Assembly (NCBI RefSeq): GCF_008692605.1
Contig: NZ_LFCT01000002.1
Coordinates: 212,332 to 276,331 of the forward strand
Length of the DNA stretch: 64,000 nt
Reading direction: 5' to 3'
Origin: Sphingobium estronivorans
GTDB lineage: Bacteria; Pseudomonadota; Alphaproteobacteria; Sphingomonadales; Sphingomonadaceae
Shown: positions 26,811-35,320 of the stretch, piece by piece
Position numbering within the stretch: position 1 is the first letter of the stretch
How the letters are laid out: each line of letters opens with the position of its first letter
Notes under the pieces: generated by a model
The model's input: only the letters and a program-made list of their open reading frames with translations
What the model was told of the DNA's origin: nothing
Database searches by the model: none
Made by a program: the position numbers and the translations under genes

Positions 26811-28211
26811 TCAGGACCAGCCCCCGCCCAGCGCCAGAAAGATCGCAATCTGGTCCTGCACCAGTTGCACCCGTGCCGCCGCCGCCGCCGCCTCGGCATT
26901 GGCGAGCGACCGTTGCGCATCCAGCAGAGACAGGAAATCCCCGCGCCCGAAGCGGAACAGCTTGCCTGCCTGGCCTGCCGACACGCCCGCGCTGTTCCGT
27001 GCCCGATCCAGCGCCGCAGCCTGATCCGCACGGCGCCGATAGCCTTCCAGCGCGGTTTCCGTCTGGCGCAACGCCTCCAGCACCGTCCCGTCGAAGCGCG
27101 CCAGATCGGCCTGCACCTGCGCATCGGCCTGCGCGATCCGCGCCTTCACGACCGGCCGGTTGGGGAAGGTCCAACTGAGCAGCGGTCCCAGGCTGAGGCC
27201 GAAGCTCGACCCCGATCCGAAGCTCTTGATCGGCCCGCCCAGCCCCAGCGACCCGCCGATGCTGATCTGCGGATATAAATCCGCCGTCGCCACGCCGACC
27301 CGCGCCGTATCCCCGGCGATGCTGCGTTCCGCCTGCCGGATGTCGGGCCGCCGCCGGATCAGTGCGGCGCCGTCCCCGACCGGCATCGGCGCGTGCAGGG
27401 CAGGAAGCACCGCGCAGGCCTCGACCTCGCGCGGATAATCCGCCGGCGCCCGGCCCAGCAAGGTCGCCAGCAGGTACAACGCCGACTGCCGTTGCGCCTC
27501 GAACACGGGAAGCGCCGCCTCGCTCGCATCCACCGCCGCCTGCGCCCGGCTGACGTCGAACGCGGTACCGCGCCCGCCCTTGAACAGGCGCCGCGTGGCG
27601 TTCAGCGTCTCGCGCTGCAAGCCGACCACCCGGCGATTGACCCCCAGCGAATAATTGGCGGCGCAGACCTGCGCATAAGCCTTGGCCGTCGCCGCGGCGA
27701 CGCCGACCCGCACATAGTCGCGCGCCGCCAGGACGGTTTCGACATCGGCCGTGCTCGCTTCTATGGCCTGCTTGATCCGGCCGTTCAGATCGAGCGGATA
27801 GGAGGCGCCCAGCCCCAGATCATAGCCGACCACGCCGGGCAGGCTCTCGCCCGTGCCGGAGGGCCGCGCCAGGGTCGCGCCGCCGCTCACCGCCGTGCTG
27901 ATCGTGCGCTGGGCCTCAGCTTCCCGCAACACGGCCTGCGCCGCCGCCAGATTGGCGTCGGCCACGCGCAGGTCCGTGTTGGCCGCCAGCGCCTGTTCGA
28001 TCAGCGCGTCCAGCTTCGGATCATTGTAAAGCTGCCACCAATGGTCGGGCAGTTCGGCATTGCTGAACGCCGTCCCCGCCGCCGAAAGGAAATCTCCCTG
28101 CGCGCCCGGCGTCGTCGCCGCCGATTTTTCCGGCGGCCGATAATCGGGGCCCGCCGTCGCGCAGGCCGCAAGCCCCAGCGCCAGCAGGGGCGTCCAGAAG
28201 GACTTAGGCAT
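26811..28211 (-). CDS. Outer-membrane efflux lipoprotein (NodT/OprM family)
   Basis: A 466-residue TolC-like outer-membrane channel with a lipoprotein signal (LLALGLAACATAGPDY; cysteine 18). Two repeated OEP domains are visible, each beginning with a helix pattern such as LIEQALAANTDLRVADANLAAAQA (about 71-94) and later RRRPDIRQAERSIAGDTARVGVATADLYPQISI. With the neighbouring HlyD and FUSC proteins it would make a tripartite exporter. It overlaps the HlyD gene by 8 bp. Confidence 0.92.
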   Translation of the reverse strand: MPKSFWTPLLALGLAACATAGPDYRPPEKSAATTPGAQGDFLSAAGTAFSNAELPDHWWQLYNDPKLDALIEQALAANTDLRVADANLAAAQAVLREAEAQRTISTAVSGGATLARPSGTGESLPGVVGYDLGLGASYPLDLNGRIKQAIEASTADVETVLAARDYVRVGVAAATAKAYAQVCAANYSLGVNRRVVGLQRETLNATRRLFKGGRGTAFDVSRAQAAVDASEAALPVFEAQRQSALYLLATLLGRAPADYPREVEACAVLPALHAPMPVGDGAALIRRRPDIRQAERSIAGDTARVGVATADLYPQISIGGSLGLGGPIKSFGSGSSFGLSLGPLLSWTFPNRPVVKARIAQADAQVQADLARFDGTVLEALRQTETALEGYRRRADQAAALDRARNSAGVSAGQAGKLFRFGRGDFLSLLDAQRSLANAEAAAAAARVQLVQDQIAIFLALGGGWS

Positions 28212-29106
28212 GACGGCAGGCTCCCGGCTTTGCGTCCTTCCGGGCCGGCTCGACCGTCACGGTCGCGGTGCGCCCGGCGATGAGCTTCAGGCCGGGCGGC
28301 ACGTTGGTCAGCCTCACCCGCACCGGAATGCGCTGGGCCAACCGCACCCAGGAGAAAGTCGGCTCGACCGTGGGCAGCAGATTGCCCGAATCCGAACGGC
28401 TGCTGTCGTTGATGCCATAGGCGATGCTGTCGACCCGCCCGTGCAGATCCTGCGCCTCGCCCATCAGCCGTACCGTCACCGGCGCGCCGATGCAGACCAG
28501 CGGCAGCTTGGTTTCCTCGAAATAGCCCTCGATGCGCAGGCTGTCATTGTCGATCAGCGCCATCGCCTGCTTGCCCGCGGCGACATAATCGCCCGGATGC
28601 AGATCCAGATTGGTGACCCTGCCATTGACCGAGGCCACCACCTGCGTCCGCTTGAGGTTGAGCGCGGCGGCGTCCCGCGCGCTCATCGCCACGGCCAGCG
28701 CCGCTTCCGCCGTCGCCACCCGCGCGACATTCTGTTCATGGGCCTCGGCGGCGACCAGATTGCCCAGCGCCAGGTCGCGCGTCGCTTCCCGCCGCGCCTG
28801 CCCCAGCGTCGCCCGGGCCGAAGCGATCTGCGCCTCTGCCTCCTCCAGCGCCAGCGCATAGCGGGGACGGTCGATCACGAACAGCGGGTCCCCCGCCTTC
28901 ACCGCCTGATTGTCCCGCACCGAAACCGACGTGACGAGACCGCTGATGTCCGGCGTCACCCGTACCACATCGGCGCGCACGCGGCCGTCGCGCGTCCAGG
29001 GACTGCGCTCATAATGGTTCCACATCCAGATCGCGACCAGGATGGCGACGATGACGATGACGATGGTGGCGGCGCTGCGGATCAGCGTGGCAGTCAGACG
29101 GTTCAT
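28204..29106 (-). CDS. HlyD-family periplasmic adaptor (AaeA/EmrA-like)
   Basis: A 300-residue membrane-fusion protein. It has one N-terminal membrane helix (about 12-29), a lipoyl/biotinyl-like half (VSVRDNQAVKAGDPLFVIDRPRYALAL), a short alpha-hairpin, the second lipoyl half (VNGRVTNLDLHPGDYV) and a beta-barrel domain. It joins the FUSC inner-membrane protein to the outer-membrane channel. It is coupled to the DUF1656 gene by a 4-bp overlap. Confidence 0.92.
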   Translation of the reverse strand: MNRLTATLIRSAATIVIVIVAILVAIWMWNHYERSPWTRDGRVRADVVRVTPDISGLVTSVSVRDNQAVKAGDPLFVIDRPRYALALEEAEAQIASARATLGQARREATRDLALGNLVAAEAHEQNVARVATAEAALAVAMSARDAAALNLKRTQVVASVNGRVTNLDLHPGDYVAAGKQAMALIDNDSLRIEGYFEETKLPLVCIGAPVTVRLMGEAQDLHGRVDSIAYGINDSSRSDSGNLLPTVEPTFSWVRLAQRIPVRVRLTNVPPGLKLIAGRTATVTVEPARKDAKPGACRHA

Positions 29107-29318
29107 AGGCGGATTCCAAGGGTGGGGACGAGAAGAGCGAGCGCACCCAGCATCAGCACGAAAATGCTGAGGTCGACCGCCGCCCGATAGGCCAGAAAAC
29201 GATAGAGGCCGAAGGCGCCGATCAGCCGGGTCATGGCCCAGCTGAGGATCAGCGCGACCAGCGCCAGCAGCAGAAGCGTGGGTATGTAAACGCCGCCCAG
29301 GGCGATTTCTCCGGTCAT
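29103..29318 (-). CDS. DUF1656 small membrane protein (AaeX-like)
   Basis: A 71-residue protein with two membrane helices (about 10-30 and 45-68), matching the DUF1656/AaeX family that nearly always sits between FUSC-type exporters and their HlyD partners. GEIALGGVYIPTLLL at the start is typical. It overlaps FUSC and HlyD by 4 bp each. The role is unknown, probably assembly or stability of the exporter. Confidence 0.88.
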   Translation of the reverse strand: MTGEIALGGVYIPTLLLLALVALILSWAMTRLIGAFGLYRFLAYRAAVDLSIFVLMLGALALLVPTLGIRL

Positions 29319-31390
29319 GCGGGCCGTCCGATCAGGGAAAGGGTTGGATAGGTCGCGCTCTCGGGGAACAGGTTGCGGCGCAGGCTCACCAGCGCGAGGA
29401 TCGCCTCGCGCCGAATGTCTACGCGGGAATTGTGCGACAGGTCGCCAATGGCTTCGTCGATGTCGGCCAGCAAGGCGGGCGGCGCGGATTGGGGCGCGTC
29501 GGGGTCCAGCCGGCGATAATGCGCGCTGACGCCGGTCAGCACATCGGTCAGGGGCGCCGCTTCGCTGCCGGGCAGGCTCAGCCGCAACTGGCGCAGTTCC
29601 CCGATCGCAACCCCGGTGCGCAGGTCGCGCAGCGCATGGTATAGCGGCTCGCCGCTGTCGTTGCGCGCCGCCGCCAGACGCGGCGCCAGCAAGGCGATGC
29701 GGTCCAGCATCCGGTTGATCCATCCGCGCACATCGGGCGGCGTCGTCAGCGTGGCGCGGTTGGCGATGTCGTTCCAGCCCGCGCGCACGGTCCGCCGGAT
29801 CGCGCGTTCGACCCCCGCGGACTGCAACAGTCCGGCCATGATGATCGCGAACCAGATACCGACCAGCTGTGCCACCGATCCGTTCACATAGCTGGAGAAG
29901 GCGCTGACATAATGATCCGACAACAGAACCGGGCTGCCCAGTCCCAGCAGCGTCGGCATCGCGATTCCGGCCCATCGGGGCGACGCCATCATCGTGCCCA
30001 AAAACAGCAGCATCGGCGCATAGGCCGCCGCCAGCAGGGCGAAGCCGTCGAGCCGGGGCATGATCGCATAGCCATAGAGCGCCCCCAGCACCGAAGCGGC
30101 GATGGTGCCGATCATGAAGCCCTTGAGCGGCGCCAGCGGGTTGTCCGACGCGGAGAACAGCGACAGGAACACGCCCGCCAGCATCACCGCGCTGCCGCCG
30201 TCCTTCCAGCCGCTGCCGATCCACAGCGCGCAGCCCACCGCCACGGTGAGGAAAGCGCCAAAGGCGCCGCGCAGGGCGGCGGCATAATCCTTGTGCAACT
30301 CGCGATTGCGGCGCCCTTCCAGCAGTTCGCCCACGCGCGGGTTGACCGGCTGGCGGCTGTGCGTCGCCATCTGGTCGTTCAGGTCGCGGCAGTCCCGATG
30401 GGCGGCGATCAGCGCCGCCAGCCGCGCGAACAGGCTGAGCCGCATCATCTCGGCCCAATTCATGTCCGCCTGCGCCGCCGGCTCCAACAGGGCGCAGCGG
30501 GCGATCAGCGCATTGGCCTGCTCGGTCCGCTCCGCCCGCTGTTCGCCGGGGTGCACGATCCAGGCGCGCGCATCGGCGATCAGGGCGCGAACCTCCTCCG
30601 GCACGGCGCCGCCGCTCGCGGCCTTGAGCATCGCCAGCCGGTCCTCCACCGCCGCGCCCAGCGGCAGCAACAGGGACAGCTGGTCCTGCATCGCCCGCAC
30701 CGTGCGCACGCGCGGCGCCAGACGGGAAATGTCGAAGGGCAGGTGCACCGACATCTGGTGCAGTTCGGTGATGTCCTGCGCCAGCCGGCGGCGTTCCTGA
30801 TCCAGCCCCTCCACCGGTTCCAGCGCGATGGCGTCATGCGACCAGCGCTCGGCGTCGCGCAGCATCGCCTCCACCCGGGACAGCAGCAAATTGGTGATGG
30901 AACCGGGAAAAAGAACGCCGTGGACCAGGCTGCCGCAGGCTATGCCGATGATGATTTCCTGCACGCGCAGCGTCGCCACGGTGAAGATGGTCTGCGGAAT
31001 GTCGACATCGGGAAAGACGATCAGGCAGGCGCTATAGCCCGCCAGCACGAACATGTAGGATCGCGGCGTGCGGTCGAGCAGCGACACGAACACGCAAATG
31101 GCCAGCCACAGCGCCATGGCAAGCGTCAGCAATTCCGGCGAATTGACCAGCGGCGGCACGATGGCGACGGAGAATGTCGCCCCGACCAGCGTGCCGATGA
31201 CGCGGAATACCGCCTTGGAGATCACCGCCCCTGCCAGCGGCTGGGCGACGATATAGCTGGTCAGAAACGCCCAATAGGGCCGTTCCAACCCGATGCGGAG
31301 CGCGATGAACAGCGCCAGCATGGCCGCGACGAAGCATTTGAGGGAAAACAGCGCGGCCGGCCAGCCGATGCGCTCGCCAAAGGCTTTCAT
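29315..31390 (-). CDS. FUSC-family inner-membrane transporter (aromatic acid/drug exporter type)
   Basis: A 691-residue protein with two groups of about five to six helices (about 15-165 and 360-510) separated and followed by cytoplasmic helical domains, the plan of AaeB/FUSC proteins. GRNRELHKDYAAALRGAFGAFLTVAVGCALWI opens the second bundle. Members export aromatic carboxylic acids, fusaric acid or similar weak acids. MarR control and the linked OMF/HlyD genes support a role in detoxification. The substrate is not shown by the sequence. Confidence 0.9.
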   Translation of the reverse strand: MKAFGERIGWPAALFSLKCFVAAMLALFIALRIGLERPYWAFLTSYIVAQPLAGAVISKAVFRVIGTLVGATFSVAIVPPLVNSPELLTLAMALWLAICVFVSLLDRTPRSYMFVLAGYSACLIVFPDVDIPQTIFTVATLRVQEIIIGIACGSLVHGVLFPGSITNLLLSRVEAMLRDAERWSHDAIALEPVEGLDQERRRLAQDITELHQMSVHLPFDISRLAPRVRTVRAMQDQLSLLLPLGAAVEDRLAMLKAASGGAVPEEVRALIADARAWIVHPGEQRAERTEQANALIARCALLEPAAQADMNWAEMMRLSLFARLAALIAAHRDCRDLNDQMATHSRQPVNPRVGELLEGRRNRELHKDYAAALRGAFGAFLTVAVGCALWIGSGWKDGGSAVMLAGVFLSLFSASDNPLAPLKGFMIGTIAASVLGALYGYAIMPRLDGFALLAAAYAPMLLFLGTMMASPRWAGIAMPTLLGLGSPVLLSDHYVSAFSSYVNGSVAQLVGIWFAIIMAGLLQSAGVERAIRRTVRAGWNDIANRATLTTPPDVRGWINRMLDRIALLAPRLAAARNDSGEPLYHALRDLRTGVAIGELRQLRLSLPGSEAAPLTDVLTGVSAHYRRLDPDAPQSAPPALLADIDEAIGDLSHNSRVDIRREAILALVSLRRNLFPESATYPTLSLIGRPA

Positions 31391-31391
31391 C

Positions 31392-31841
31392 TCAGCCTTG
31401 CCCCCGCCGTTCCGCCATGCGCTTTTCCAGCAAGCTCAACAGGTTGACGGCAATTTCGATGGCGGCGTCGGGCACGCCCTCCAGCAACTCGGCCCGCAGA
31501 TTGTCCAGCCTGGCTTCGATCTGCCCCACCATGTCCTGCCCTTCCGGCGTGAAGGCGACTCGGTTCGAACGCCGATCATCAGGGTTCGGCACGCGCTCGA
31601 CAAGTCCCGCCGCTTGCAACTGATCGAGGGTCCGAACCAGCGAAGGCTGCGCAATGCCCAGTTCCTCGGCCAGATCGGCCTGTCGGGCATCCGGCCCGAG
31701 CCGGTCGAGATAGATAAGGCACCAGCCCGCGCTGTTCGATACCCCGAATTCGGCCAGCGCCAGATCGGCCAGTTGCCGCCACTGGCGCGCGACCTGCGGC
31801 ATTTTATGCGCCAAAGCGCGTTTCAATTCCGATTCAGGCAT
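31392..31841 (-). CDS. MarR-family regulator of the adjacent exporter operon
   Basis: A 149-residue MarR protein with a winged helix: ELGIAQPSLVRTLDQLQAAGLVERVPNPDDRRSNRVAFTPEG (about 60-101) gives the recognition helix and the DDRR wing. It probably represses itself and the exporter until a phenolic or aromatic ligand binds. Its stop lies 1 bp before fusC, so it heads the operon, and a palindrome lies just before its ATG. Confidence 0.9.
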   Translation of the reverse strand: MPESELKRALAHKMPQVARQWRQLADLALAEFGVSNSAGWCLIYLDRLGPDARQADLAEELGIAQPSLVRTLDQLQAAGLVERVPNPDDRRSNRVAFTPEGQDMVGQIEARLDNLRAELLEGVPDAAIEIAVNLLSLLEKRMAERRGQG

Positions 31842-31846
31842 TTTTC

Positions 31847-31862
31847 TTAGGTAGCTAACTAA
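31847..31862. promoter_or_regulatory. Palindromic MarR operator candidate
   Basis: The 16-bp TTAGGTAGCTAACTAA is a palindrome with a single mismatched pair around a central TAGCTA, 5 bp upstream of the marR ATG. Its size and AT-rich dyad form fit sites of MarR repressors. Binding there would block transcription or translation start of the exporter operon. Binding is inferred. Confidence 0.65.
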
Positions 31863-31936
31863 TAGCTTCAGTCAAGATGATAGTTTCGATTTGCTCCTTA
31901 AATTTTGTTCATGTTTGCGCGAGATCAGGAATGAAA

Positions 31937-31970
31937 AAGGGGCCGGGAACGCTGTGCTTCCCCGCCCCTT
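31937..31970 (-). terminator. Intrinsic terminator of the 100-aa gene
   Basis: Stem AAGGGGC-c-GGGAA (31937-31949) with TTCCC-c-GCCCCTT (31958-31970), one internal mismatch, followed on the minus strand by TTTTTCATT (AAAAA run ends at 31938 on the plus strand). It lies 20 bp past the stop at 31991. Confidence 0.8.
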
Positions 31971-31990
31971 CCCAATGCCTGTTGGACCGT

Positions 31991-32293
31991 TCAGCCCCGA
32001 CGTGTGCCCGAAAAGCCCGCCGCGCCGAAGGCGCCCAGTTGCATCGTGCCGGTGATGCTGTCCCCGTTCACTTCCGCCTCGCATTCCAGCGTCATCGGCA
32101 TGGGTAGGGTCATGTTCATCTTCCAGTTCAGCTTGTTGCCGGCGACCTTGCCCTCGGCCACGTCGAGCGAGCCCATCATGCCCGCGAAGGTGCCGTGGAA
32201 ATTGTCGCCCGCGCTGATGACGGTCAGCACGCCATTCTGGTCGCCCATCGGCGTCTTCGCCACGCAATCATAGGCCCCGTCCACTGCTGCCAT
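31991..32293 (-). CDS. Hypothetical protein, 100 aa
   Basis: A small soluble protein (MAAVDGAYDCVAKTPMGDQNGVLTV...) with a predicted beta-strand pattern and no signal peptide. Repeated hydrophobic-glycine strands (GDNFHGTFAG, GDSITGTMQLG) suggest a small beta-barrel. AAGGAG lies 7 nt before ATG 32293. I recall similar unnamed proteins in alphaproteobacteria but no function. It stands 23 bp downstream of the M16 peptidase stop... on the upstream side of the exporter operon, and has its own terminator. Transcription with the M16 gene is possible because that gene lies upstream on the same strand only if read through; the order is M16 then this gene. Confidence 0.72.
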   Translation of the reverse strand: MAAVDGAYDCVAKTPMGDQNGVLTVISAGDNFHGTFAGMMGSLDVAEGKVAGNKLNWKMNMTLPMPMTLECEAEVNGDSITGTMQLGAFGAAGFSGTRRG

Positions 32294-32316
32294 AGCACTT
32301 CTCCTTTACGTAATCG

Positions 32317-35184
32317 TCAATCTGCCAATGTGCCCATTTCCACCGGAAGGCCGACCGCGTCAAGCTGCGGTTTCACCAGCTTCGCATCGCCGACCACGAC
32401 CCAGATCAGGCGGTCGGGATGGATCGCCTCCCGCGCCGCCTTGTCCATGTCGGCGGCCGTCATGGCGCGATAGACGCCCGGCAGGGTCGCATAATAATCG
32501 TCCGGGCGCCCCAGCATCCGGTTGCGCATCATCGCGCCGAGCAGGTCGGACGAGGTTTCGAAGCTGCCCGGCAACGACAGGATCTGGCTGTTGATCGTCT
32601 GGTTACGCTCCGCTTCGGTCGTGCCCTTGGCGGTCAGGAAGTCGCCGATGTCCTTGCGCGCGGCGGTGATGGATTCGCCGGTCTTGTCGGTCTGCACCGG
32701 GGCATAGACCAGCAGCGGGACCGTCTCCTTGACCCCCGGCAGCGCGCTCCCGGCATAATAGGCCCAGCCCTTGCTCTCCCGCAGGTCCATGATCAGGCGC
32801 GAGGTGCTGCTGCCGCCCATCACTTCGTTGGCGGTGATGAGCGTCACCGGATTGTCGGTGCCCTGCTTGTTGGTGAGCAGGCCGGCCAGGATCATCGACT
32901 GCGGGCTTTGCGGCTTGTCGACCAGGATGATCCGCGCCGGGCGCATCATGCGGTCCATGCGGAACAGCTTGGCGCCCTTGGCGGTCTTGGGCGCTTTCCA
33001 GTCCCCGAAGCGCTTTTCCAGCAACGGCATCACATCGGCCAGAGTCGTGTCCCCGGTCACGAAGATCGTCGCATTGTCGGGCCGCAGCCATTTGTCATGG
33101 AAGGCGACCAGATCGGCCCGCGTCACCGCCTTGACGCCGCTTTCCGTGCCCGATCCGGTGAACGGAATGCCATAGGGATGCGCCTGCCCATAAAGCAGCG
33201 GTGGCAACAGGCGCTGCGCGATCGGCATGGGTTCGGTCTTTTCCGCCGCGATCCGGGTCAGCACCTGCCCGCGCAGGCGCTCGACCTCGGTCGGCGCGAA
33301 GGCGGGATTGCGGATGACATCGGCCAGCAGGCCGAGCGACGCATCCAGATTGGGCTTGAGCGCGTAGAGGCCGACATTGGTGGCATCCATGCTGTTGCCC
33401 GCGCTGATCGATGCGCCCAGCCGCTCCTGCTCTTCCGCGATCTGGATCGAGCTGCGCGTCGTCGTGCCTTCGTCCAGCAGCGCCGTGGTCAGCCCCGCCG
33501 TGCCCAGCTTCGCCTTGTCATCGGCGGCATTGCCCGCGTCGAAGGACACCGACACCCGCACCACCGGCACCGTCGCCCGGCGCGCGAACACCACCGCTAT
33601 GCCGTTCTTCAACGTCGCATGTTCGACTGCCGGGAATTCCAGATCCTTGACCGGCTCGATCCCCGGTTCGGCGATCTTCGCGGGCGGCGGCGGGGTCGCC
33701 GCCACAGGCGCGGGCTTTTTGGGATCGCGGAAATAGGCGGGGTGGTGGATGGCGTTGCCCGCCAGCGCATTATCTTCCGCCGAGCGCGCGCCCGGCGCCA
33801 CGGTCAGGCGGAACACCGGCCGCCCCAGCCATTTGCGCGCGGCCTCGCTCACCGATTGCGGCGTGGCGGCGGCATAGACTTCCAAGTCTTTCTTATATTT
33901 GGCCGGGTCGTTGGAATAGACCGCGCCCTCGGCCAGCGTCACCGCCTTGCCGTTGAAGCCGCCCACTTTTTCCAGCCCGCCGATGGTGCCCGAAAGCTGC
34001 TGCGTCGCGGCGCGCTGGACCTCATCGGCGCTCGGCCCCTTGGCGAGATAGTCGGCCAGAAGCTGGTCCAGCCGCTTGCCCACCGCCACCGGGTCCTGCC
34101 CCGGCTTCACATCCACCGTGATCTCGGCAATGCTGAGCTTTTCGAAGGGCTGGATGCTGGCCTTGACGCCGACCGCGACCTTCTCGTCGCGCACCAATAT
34201 GTTGTCGAGCCGCGAGGATTTGAGTCCGCCGAACACGGCCATCGCCAGATCGAGCTGCGGCAGGTCGTCGCTATTCACCCCCGGCACGATCCAGTTGCGA
34301 TAGAGCCGGGTGGCGGCGACATTATCGTGCATCACCTTCTCGACATCCTTGTCGAGCGTCGGCACCGTCGCATCCACATCCCTGGGCGCGGGACCGGCGG
34401 CGATATTGCCGAACCACTTCTCCACCTTCGCCCTGGCGGTCGGTACGTCGATGTCGCCCGCCAACACCAGCACGGCATTGTTCGGGCCGTAATGCGTCTT
34501 GAACCAGTTCTGCACGTCGGCCAGGCTGGCTGCGTTCAGGTCCGCCATCGACCCGATGGTCGAGTGGCGATAGGGGTGTCCTTCCGGCAGCATGGCAGCC
34601 AATTGGGCATATTCGACGAGGCCATAAGGCTCGTTCTCGCCCATGCGCTTTTCATTCTGCACGACGCCGCGCTGGGCATCGAGCTTGGTCTGTGTCACCG
34701 CCCCCAGCAGATGGCCCATGCGGTCGGATTCCAGGAACAGCGCCCGGTCGAGCGCCCCGGTCGGCACCGTCTCGAAATAATTGGTGCGGTCGAACCAGGT
34801 CGTGCCGTTCCAGTCGGTCGCGCCGATATCCTCCAGCCGCCCGAAAAACGGCCCATCGGCATTTTCCGAGCCGTAGAACATCAGATGCTCGAACAGATGG
34901 GCAAAGCCTGTCTTGCCCGCAGGCTCGAAGCGCGACCCGACATGATACCAGACCGACACCGCCACCACCGGCGCCTTGCGGTCGGTGTGGACGATGACGC
35001 GCAGACCGTTTTTGAGGGTGAATTCCTCATAGGGAATGTTCACCGCCGCCACGAGGCTGGAGAGCGGCGCGGGCGCAACCGCGCTGGCCGCCGCCGGAAC
35101 CGCCATCGCCTGCATCGGCAGGATCGCAAGCGGAGACAGGCCGAGCATCAGGGCGATCCGGCGGGAAATGGGGGAAAAGGTCAT
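32317..35184 (-). CDS. M16-family zinc peptidase, two-half form, exported
   Basis: A 955-residue precursor with a signal peptide (about 1-34). The first half carries the inverted zinc motif HLFEHLMF (HxxEH, about 99-106) followed by the distant glutamate region; the second half (from about 520) has the M16 fold with no HxxEH and so is the inactive half. Both halves are fused in one chain as in pitrilysin-type enzymes. It would degrade peptides in the periplasm. It is divergent from an M28 peptidase across 136 bp, and the 100-aa gene follows 23 bp downstream. Confidence 0.92.
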   Translation of the reverse strand: MTFSPISRRIALMLGLSPLAILPMQAMAVPAAASAVAPAPLSSLVAAVNIPYEEFTLKNGLRVIVHTDRKAPVVAVSVWYHVGSRFEPAGKTGFAHLFEHLMFYGSENADGPFFGRLEDIGATDWNGTTWFDRTNYFETVPTGALDRALFLESDRMGHLLGAVTQTKLDAQRGVVQNEKRMGENEPYGLVEYAQLAAMLPEGHPYRHSTIGSMADLNAASLADVQNWFKTHYGPNNAVLVLAGDIDVPTARAKVEKWFGNIAAGPAPRDVDATVPTLDKDVEKVMHDNVAATRLYRNWIVPGVNSDDLPQLDLAMAVFGGLKSSRLDNILVRDEKVAVGVKASIQPFEKLSIAEITVDVKPGQDPVAVGKRLDQLLADYLAKGPSADEVQRAATQQLSGTIGGLEKVGGFNGKAVTLAEGAVYSNDPAKYKKDLEVYAAATPQSVSEAARKWLGRPVFRLTVAPGARSAEDNALAGNAIHHPAYFRDPKKPAPVAATPPPPAKIAEPGIEPVKDLEFPAVEHATLKNGIAVVFARRATVPVVRVSVSFDAGNAADDKAKLGTAGLTTALLDEGTTTRSSIQIAEEQERLGASISAGNSMDATNVGLYALKPNLDASLGLLADVIRNPAFAPTEVERLRGQVLTRIAAEKTEPMPIAQRLLPPLLYGQAHPYGIPFTGSGTESGVKAVTRADLVAFHDKWLRPDNATIFVTGDTTLADVMPLLEKRFGDWKAPKTAKGAKLFRMDRMMRPARIILVDKPQSPQSMILAGLLTNKQGTDNPVTLITANEVMGGSSTSRLIMDLRESKGWAYYAGSALPGVKETVPLLVYAPVQTDKTGESITAARKDIGDFLTAKGTTEAERNQTINSQILSLPGSFETSSDLLGAMMRNRMLGRPDDYYATLPGVYRAMTAADMDKAAREAIHPDRLIWVVVGDAKLVKPQLDAVGLPVEMGTLAD

Positions 35185-35320
35185 GAGCGCCTCATGAAGG
35201 TCAGTGGATCGGCGGCAGCATAGCGGGGCGTTTTAGACGCGCAATACGCTTTCCGCTGGACAGTTTCCGCGAGGGAGATAGGCTCCGGTTTCAACCATAA
35301 AAAGAAAGGTTTCGCGCCCG

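Noticed and set aside
29912..31447. Plus-strand frame opposite the FUSC transporter gene
   Set aside because: Composition artefact; the minus-strand protein has membrane helices and operon context.
32419..35223. Long plus-strand frame opposite the M16 peptidase
   Set aside because: Same artefact; no domain, and the M16 protein has signal peptide and HxxEH.
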